This document shows positions 58,053 to 64,000 of a stretch of DNA of 64,000 bases, piece after piece. This stretch comes from Actinernus sp. WN-2022 (lineage: Eukaryota > Cnidaria > Anthozoa > Actiniaria > Actinernidae). The notes under the pieces were generated by a model. The model worked only from the letters and a program-made list of their open reading frames with translations, made no database searches and was not told the origin of the DNA. Position numbers and translations under genes: made by a program. Numbering within the stretch: position 1 is the stretch's first letter; each line of letters starts with the position of its first letter. Location of the stretch: the NCBI GenBank assembly GCA_030867875.1, contig JAOWCC010000577.1:155922344-155986343 (forward strand). The letters run 5' to 3'.

Positions 58053-58897
58053 GATGTGGATATCGTCGTGGTAATGGCAACCTTGGAATGAAATGGTATG
58101 TTACTGAAACTGAACTGATTCTTCTGACAAGTCCGAAATCCACATGACTGAGTGTATGCCGCGGCAGAGGTACTGGAATTTGGTTGCCCTGTATTAGAAT
58201 CAGCGATGCCAACGACTGTAGATACTGCAGCACTTGCGGACGATATTTAATCGTCTGTACGCAGTTCATTCAATCCGGCCGGGTTCATTACTTTCATTAT
58301 TACTCTGTCCCATTTCATATTTGTCGTCCTCCGAATCACTTTCTCTTCCGCCACAGTCTACTGTCAAATGTTTAGTATTTCCAAATAAACGATGGTACCA
58401 CACAAGGTTTGTTTTCTGACGTTTCAATAAATATATATCTCAAAAAAATGCAATATTGGCGTGGAGTTTATTTCTGCGATAAAACAAATTTGCGGCAGAA
58501 TATTTTTGCGGGATCTTTTTTGGGCGGATTGTGGGAAAATCCGCGAAATCCGCAAAAATTAAAACCCGCAAAAATTACATGTCTACGGTATGTTACCAAA
58601 GAAAGCCCGTGTGGCACGACTTTTTTTTCTCCTTACTGATAACGAATTTGTAGATTTTTCTATTCAGCGCTTTTCTTTGGTGGTTTGTCTTGCATGTATA
58701 TGGGGTCATTGTCTCATTGACCCTTTTACAGACTTTCCTTATGGCCGATTGCAAGCATCTATATTTTTTAGTTTATCTTTTAGTCATTAAATATATACAA
58801 TCTTCGGGATTGCATTCAATCTTCCATTCATGAATGGACTGAAGTAGTTTCGTTTTTGATCAGCCTCGATGGCTGTTTCAGGCCATTAAAATTAACT
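58053..58897. other. spacer, nothing certain
   Basis: GCGG/CCGC-containing short words near 58,470-58,580 (TTTGCGG..., CCGCAAAAATTAAAACCCGC) suggest an old repeat. No gene. Confidence 0.3.
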
Positions 58898-60090
58898 GCT
58901 GCGTTTCTATAGTCTTCATATAAGCAAGTTGCTGATTGGCTGCGTTCTATAGTCTTCATATAAGCAAGTTGCTTATTGGCTGCGTTTCTATAGTCTTCAT
59001 ACAAGCAAGTTGCTTATTGGCTGCGTTTCTATAGTCTTCATACAAGCAAGTTGCTGATTGGCTGCGTTTCTATAGTCTTCATACAAGCAAGTTGCTGATT
59101 GGCTGCGTTTCTATAGTCTTCATACAAGCAAGTTGCTGATTGGCTGCGTTTCTATAGTCTTCATACAAGCAAGTTGCTGATTGGCTGCGTTTCTATAGTC
59201 TTCATATAAGCAAGTTGCTTATTGGCTGCGTTTCTATAGTCTTCATACAAGCAAGTTGCTTATTGGCTGCGTTTCTATAGTCTTCATACAAGCAAGTTGC
59301 TTATTGGCTGCGTTTCTATAGTCTTCATACAAGCAAGTTGCTTATTGGCTGCGTTTCTATAGTCTTCATACAAGCAAGTTGCTTATTGGCTGCGTTTCTA
59401 TAGTCTTCATACAAGCAAGTTGCTTATTGGCTGCGTTTCTATAGTCTTCATACAAGCAAGTTGCCGATTGGCTGCGTTTCTATAGTCTTCATATAAGCAA
59501 GTTGCTTATTGGCTGCGTTTCTATAGTCTTCATACAAGCAAGTTGCTGATTGGCTGCGTTTCTATAGTCTTCATACAAGCAAGTTGCTTATTGGCTGCGT
59601 TTCTATAGTCTTCATATAAGCAAGTTGCTTATTGGCTGCGTTTCTATAGTCTTCATATAAGCAAGTTGCTTATTGGCTGCGTTTCTATAGTCTTCATATA
59701 AGCAAGTTGCCGATTGGCTGCGTTTCTATAGTCTTCATATAAGCAAGTTGCTTATTGGCTGCGTTTCTATAGTCTTCATATAAGCAAGTTGCCGATTGGC
59801 TGCGTTTCTATAGTCTTCATACAAGCAAGTTGCTTATTGGCTGCGTTTCTATAGTCTTCATATAAGCAAGTTGCTTATTGGCTGCGTTTCTATAGTCTTC
59901 ATATAAGCAAGTTGCTTATTGGCTGCGTTTCTATAGTCTTCATATAAGCAAGCTGCTTATTGGCTGCGTTTCTATAGTCTTCATATAAGCAAGCTGCTTA
60001 TTGGCTGCGTTTCTATAGTCTTCATATAAGCAAGCTGCTTATTGGCTGCGTTTCTATAGTCTTCATATAAGCAAGTTGCCGATTGGCTGC
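58898..60090. repeat. 41-bp minisatellite, ~29 copies
   Basis: Unit of 41 bp: GCTGCGTTTCTATAGTCTTC then ATA(C/T)AAGCAAGTTGCT(T/G)ATTG-G. Variants TACAAG/TATAAG, CTTATT/CTGATT/CCGATT and GTT/GCT are interspersed, suggesting slippage and gene-conversion-like mixing. Every unit contains ATTGG, an inverted CCAAT box. The first full unit lacks one T. Confidence 0.97.
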
Positions 60091-60314
60091 ACGTGGAATA
60101 CTCCAATCCAAAAACACGAGATTTGTGCTATACCACACCTTACTATTTTTGTCATTTGTTAATTATTCTTTTGTTCCGAATACCTAAAAATTAGTTGCAA
60201 GGTTTCACATAAGAGTAGTTTTCTATCAACTCAGTGTCAAAAAAAATCCCAAAAATTCTATATCGTGTTGCCCTTATTTCTTGTGGTAAAGATGTTTTTA
60301 AAGAAAAAAATCAT

Positions 60315-60510
60315 TTATATGGAAAGGTAAGGATAAAGCTAAAAGACGTGCATTGATAAATAAAATTGAAAATGGAGGTTTAAATATGCCCGATATTGAG
60401 TCTATGGTTGAAACACAGAGAATACTTGCATTAAGAGATACTTAGACGGATATCCTTCACGTACTTCAAGAAATATTTATAACAAAATCGCTTTAACTCT
60501 TTACCGTCCG
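60315..60510 (+). pseudogene. Tx1/L1-type LINE remnant, part 1
   Basis: Reads FIWKGKDKAKRRALINKIEN and GGLNMPDIESMVETQRILAL, the conserved region after the RT palm in Tx1-type LINEs; a frameshift then gives RYLDGYPSRTSRNIYNKIA. No catalytic palm present. Confidence 0.85.
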
Positions 60511-61094
60511 AGCCTGTAAATAGGAGACGCATGAGTCCGTTACTAGAAAAATTATTGCATCACGCCTAGACATGGAAAGACGATGTTGCGATATTCAATG
60601 CGAAGGAATGTATGGCTTCAAAGTCAGAGCTATAACAGGGATCGATCGACTCTTTCACTATGGGGAAAAGCCCATTTGTTTTGGCGATTGTTTCGTTTCT
60701 TCGATTTTCACGAATTTCGAGGAGCTGAAAATCGGCTCAAATAAACCTTCCCATTCGCACTTGAAATCAAGAGTAAACACAAAATAACCACTCAGTCGTT
60801 ACAGTACCTTGTTTAATCTTACCAACCAGCAGGTTTGTTTTCACAAAACACACCAAGCGATGGTGAACCACGCCGATGTTTGCACTGCATTTCACTCGAC
60901 CACATTTTCCTGCTCCCACCTCCGATTGCATGCTGGGTAATGGACAAAAATTCCACAAGGGCTCCCCCCCTCTGGGACTCCGGTAGTTGTTTTACCCCTA
61001 CAGCCAAGAGCGGTGATTTGGACTCAAGCCGTTGCTTTAAAGTGACAAAAACACATCCTAATAGGTTGAGCAGGGGTAAAAGACTGCCAACTGC
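60511..61094. other. sequence separating the two LINE pieces
   Basis: About 600 bp not recognisable as LINE. Contains ATTGCATGCTGGGTAATGG (60926-60944), close to the ZNF143 consensus in reverse. Either an insertion or unrelated spacer; no inverted ends found. Confidence 0.35.
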
Positions 61095-61129
61095 AGGATT
61101 TCAAGGATTTCATTTACGTGAGTTTCAAT

Positions 61130-61560
61130 ATAAGATTTAAATCAAATACTTTATACGAACGAGCTTCTGTTTAAAATTGAGAAAACTGCCTCCCCGTTGT
61201 TTTTTCTGTAATAATGAAAATGAAAGCATAGCACATCTTCTTGTTTATTGTGAAACAGTTAGAATTTTCTGGAACAGATTGTATAGTTGGCTAGAGAAAC
61301 ATCACATAACAAAAACATATTTTGATGTCAACTCGGATATTCTTTTTGGAATTATTGATTTAAAAGAAAATTATATATTTTAATAGTTAATCACTTAATC
61401 CTAATCGCAAAATATTATATTTACAGTAGCAAACTGAAAAAATTACCATTGTGGATAAGGCTTTTCTACTTAAAACTAAAATGAACTATGAAACTGAACG
61501 TTTCATCGCGAGAAAAAGGAATACTCTTGAAATTCACTTCAATAAATGGGGACCTCTTAC
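61130..61560 (+). pseudogene. Tx1/L1-type LINE remnant, part 2 (C-terminal zinc-knuckle)
   Basis: NELLFKIEKTASP, then after a shift CFFCNNENESIAHLLVYCET-VRIFWNRLYSWL, a CxxC...H....C knuckle (zf-RVT type) typical for the C-terminus of L1/Tx1 LINEs. After stops near 61,381 the frame resumes KAFLLKTKMNYETERFIARK and HFNKWGPL. Broken, not functional. Confidence 0.85.
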
Positions 61561-61589
61561 TGCCTCAAAGGGCAACTTGTCGATGGTCA

Positions 61590-62095
61590 GTGAGCTATTT
61601 TGGTATATACTAAATATCGCGTGGCCGATGACGTCATCGTTACATTATCACTACTATGTGATTTGTGGGGACCCAATACCATACCTGTCCAAGGTTGAAC
61701 TGTCTGGCATTAGAAATGAGGGAGATATGGGCATTTACTTAAAATCACGTGACCGATGACGTCATCGTTGTCATCACCACTAAGTGATTTGTTGGAACCC
61801 AATACCATGTTTGTCCAGGTTTGAACTGTCTGCCATTAGATATGAGGGAGATATGGGCATGTACTTAAAATCACGTGACCGATGGCGTCATCGTTACGTC
61901 TTCACAACTAAGTGAATCGTAGGAAAACAATACCATACCTGTTCAAGTTTGAACTGTCTGGCATTAGAAATGTAGGAGATATGGGCATGTACTTAAAATC
62001 ACGTGACCGATGACGTCGCAGTTACGTCATCACCACTAGTGATTGATAGGGACCCACTACCATGTCTGTCCAGGTTTGGAGTGTCTGGCATTAGG
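61590..62095. repeat. ~127-bp tandem repeat with CRE sites, 4 copies
   Basis: Copies centred on TGACGTCA at 61629 and 61757, TGGCGTCA at 61883 and TGACGTCG at 62011 (spacing 126-128). Each has CACGTGACCGATG just before (first copy CGCGTGG) and GTTTGAACTGTCTGGCATTA further on. A CRE/ATF octamer and an E-box are 7 bp apart in the best copies. Confidence 0.9.
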
Positions 62096-62215
62096 AGGGC
62101 ACCGTCTATGCATCTTCTCCTGCATGACCAAATATTTCAATTCTTGGGCGCGTACCATACACATCCGTAAATATATCTTCGGAATATCGAACACTATATA
62201 TCTGAAAAATATTAT

Positions 62216-62355
62216 AAACTAATTGAGATTTTGAGACGCGATACCGAATTATATTGCCGGCCAGTTGGGAGAAAATACGCCCAATACGAAGAATATATTT
62301 TCTTCCAACGCCGGCAATATAATTCGGTATCGCGTCTCAAAATCTCAATTAGTTT
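62216..62355. repeat. perfect 45-bp inverted repeat (MITE-like hairpin)
   Basis: 62216-62260 and 62311-62355 are exact reverse complements (outer AAACTAATTGAGATTTTGAG, inner ending TATTGCCGG). The 50-bp centre also pairs partly (TTGGGAGAAAATA / TATTTTCTTCCAA). A third, diverged half-copy (GAGACGCAATACCATGTTAT) lies at about 62,728-62,757. Confidence 0.95.
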
Positions 62356-62964
62356 TGTATCGCGATTCAACAGTTAAGTCGGGAATTGTTAAAAGATTCT
62401 GATCGTAATTTCAATTCTCAAAAGGCGCCTAGTATATCTATGGCAACGGTTTCACGGCTTGAGTGGCGAAAACTTTCGCGACGTGTTTTGAAATCTCTTC
62501 AAAAATTATGAAAATTGTACTTTTAGCGAATAAGAGTGTTAGATTTCTGACGGAAACTACAATGCCAACCTTACCTTTAGGATTGAATGATGCTTATCTT
62601 GTAATTTACAGTGTTTTGAAGGTGAAATTGTAGAAATCTTGCTGTTGAACAAACGACTTTTGACCTTGACCTGGAACCCATGTAACTGCAAGGGCTCGCG
62701 CAAGAGCCAATCAGAGGCTGGTATTCTGAGACGCAATACCATGTTATATTGGCGTCTCAAAAGTAAACAAAGTGATCAGTGAATCGTGATACATCTATTT
62801 ATTACATGGATTCCTACTCGTATTTTGTTTTCTTCTGTTTATATTTATTTTTGTCTGTTAAATTGTAAAAAAAATTGTAAACTGGAAATAAAATGTATAG
62901 TTTTAGTTTTTCAAATCATGTAATTGTTATATGACAAATAAAATACAAAAAAAAAAAAAACTCA

Positions 62965-63312
62965 GTGTCGAAAGTAATGTGATTGCTTTGGTTTCGAGTT
63001 TGCTTAGCTTTTCTATTGCCTGTGAAAACTGTTTTGTAATTATGAACAAATCAAGTTCTAAAACCAAACAGTTTGTCCTCGCGTAATCAATTCTCGTTTC
63101 AGAGCGATTTTCAATCGCGTGTCGTAAAACGAAAACCAGTGAGCCAATCATAGGAGCAAGTAAAAACATAAGTGAACCAATCACGAACTGAAGTAATTCA
63201 CGATTGGTTTTACTTCAGCCAATCACGAGGCAAAGTAAACGCAATCATGGATAACTGACCAATCAAATTCGAAAGCAATTACTTTTTGACATTCAGTTGA
63301 AAACCGCTCTTA
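62965..63312. mobile_element. TA-type MITE copies related to 10678-10989
   Basis: GATTGCTTTGGTTT and TTTGCTTAGCTTTTCTATTG match the 10.7-kb MITE. A second part, 63102-63312 (AGAGCGATTTTCAATCG ... GTTGAAAACCGCTCT), is an inverted-end unit of the same family. The CCAATCA motif recurs in both orientations. Probably two fused or rearranged copies. Confidence 0.75.
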
Positions 63313-63559
63313 CGAGTTATTCAGTTGAAGTTTTTACTTGCTCCCGTAATTGGCTCTGTAATTACTTGTGTTGGTTTTACGAAACTAACGTTCTAACAGG
63401 GGCACCCAACGGTAAAACTTCGTGCTAACGTTTTTATAAGATGCTATATGTATTTTAAAAACATACTTAAAGTGCATATAAGCCTTAGCTAATTATATTT
63501 CTTACGAAGAGACTAGAGGCCATAGACAAAGGATTCCGGAATAACAAGTTGGTTTGATT

Positions 63560-63820
63560 TATTTGTTATGGTGTATTGGCCGTTCAAAGTACCCTGGTCT
63601 TGCCCCAGACTATATGCGGTCCATGTTTACATATCGTAATGTTACCTCTTATTCTTTGAGAGACACCGAGGGCAAACTGGCTATTCCTATGCCCCGCACA
63701 AATTATCTTAAGGATAGCTTTGGTTATAAGGGTGCGGTGCTGTGGGATAGCCTCCCAGTCGGGTTGCGGCAAGCAAATAATCTTAGCAGTTTTCGAGCGG
63801 GCTGTTTTGAACAAGTCTAA
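63560..63820 (+). pseudogene. LINE C-terminal remnant (CR1-like)
   Basis: YPGLAPDYMRSMFTYRN, YSLRDTEGKLAIPMPRTNYL, SFGYKGAVLWDSLPVGLRQA and a stop at 63818-63820. This is the conserved tail of CR1-like LINEs, followed by a 3' UTR with CACGGCTCTCATGGAAAGCA and a TTA-rich end. Only the last ~85 codons remain. Confidence 0.88.
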
Positions 63821-64000
63821 CTGTTATTCTAAAGTCTTATTTTTATTCTTAATTTTTATAATATATTTATATATGTAATGCACGGCTCTCATGGAAAGCA
63901 GGTACTAAACTTAGCATTATTTAAAATTAGATTATTATTATTATAGTAGTTATGATTAGATGTTATTATTTATTTTTATTTACATTATCATTACTTATTT

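Noticed and set aside
58898..60090. CRISPR-like array
   Set aside because: Pure 41-bp tandem units without spacers; a minisatellite.

Overview
This window reads as nuclear DNA of an animal with intron-rich genes and a heavy load of transposons. Codon-level similarity of the two recognisable genes, the mix of CR1-like and Tx1-like LINEs, tRNA-derived SINEs, hAT/mariner-like MITEs and a tyrosine-recombinase element, and the AT-rich base composition suggest a cnidarian, most likely an anthozoan such as a stony coral. That assignment is inference. Only two protein-coding genes can be supported with confidence.

Region 1 (1-22,008, minus strand) is one large gene for an SLC4-family bicarbonate/anion transporter. 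Ten exons can be placed to the base with GT-AG borders and agreeing reading phases. They encode the N-terminus, an acidic/His-rich linker, the whole cytoplasmic band-3 domain and the first membrane spans. The rest of the membrane domain lies beyond the left edge. One short connecting exon is unresolved. Its introns hold most of the repeats in this half: a foldback element, a tyrosine-recombinase remnant followed by direct repeats, hAT and mariner-type MITEs, a SINE, a 52-bp tandem array, and a 149-bp satellite in the 6.2-kb second intron.

Region 2 (22-35 kb) has no convincing gene. It holds a Harbinger-like fragment, a 5-kb higher-order repeat array (five units of about 1.0-1.5 kb, two carrying the same SINE insertion), terminal-inverted-repeat elements (one nested in another) and blocks rich in CATATC.

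Region 3 (35-47 kb) starts with a GC-richer, promoter-like segment with YY1- and ZNF143-like motifs and two candidate 5' exons. Their downstream gene could not be traced. It is followed by nested DNA transposons, another SINE, more CATATC blocks and AT-rich spacer.

Region 4 (47-54 kb) carries a nearly complete LINE reverse-transcriptase domain with one frameshift, foldbacks, and a decayed LINE tail. Region 5 (54,025-55,899, minus strand) is an intact single-exon PDE12 gene (2',5'-phosphodiesterase 12, mitochondrial). Region 6 (56-64 kb) is repeats: a foldback, a 41-bp minisatellite of about 29 copies, a Tx1-type LINE remnant, a CRE-containing tandem repeat, a perfect 45-bp inverted repeat and a final LINE remnant.

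The two genes have no evident functional link. I found no sign of a new multi-gene system. The notable signals are structural: satellites with internal dyads, nested insertions that can be ordered in time, the split direct repeats behind the recombinase remnant, and a strong excess of the palindrome TACATGTA.
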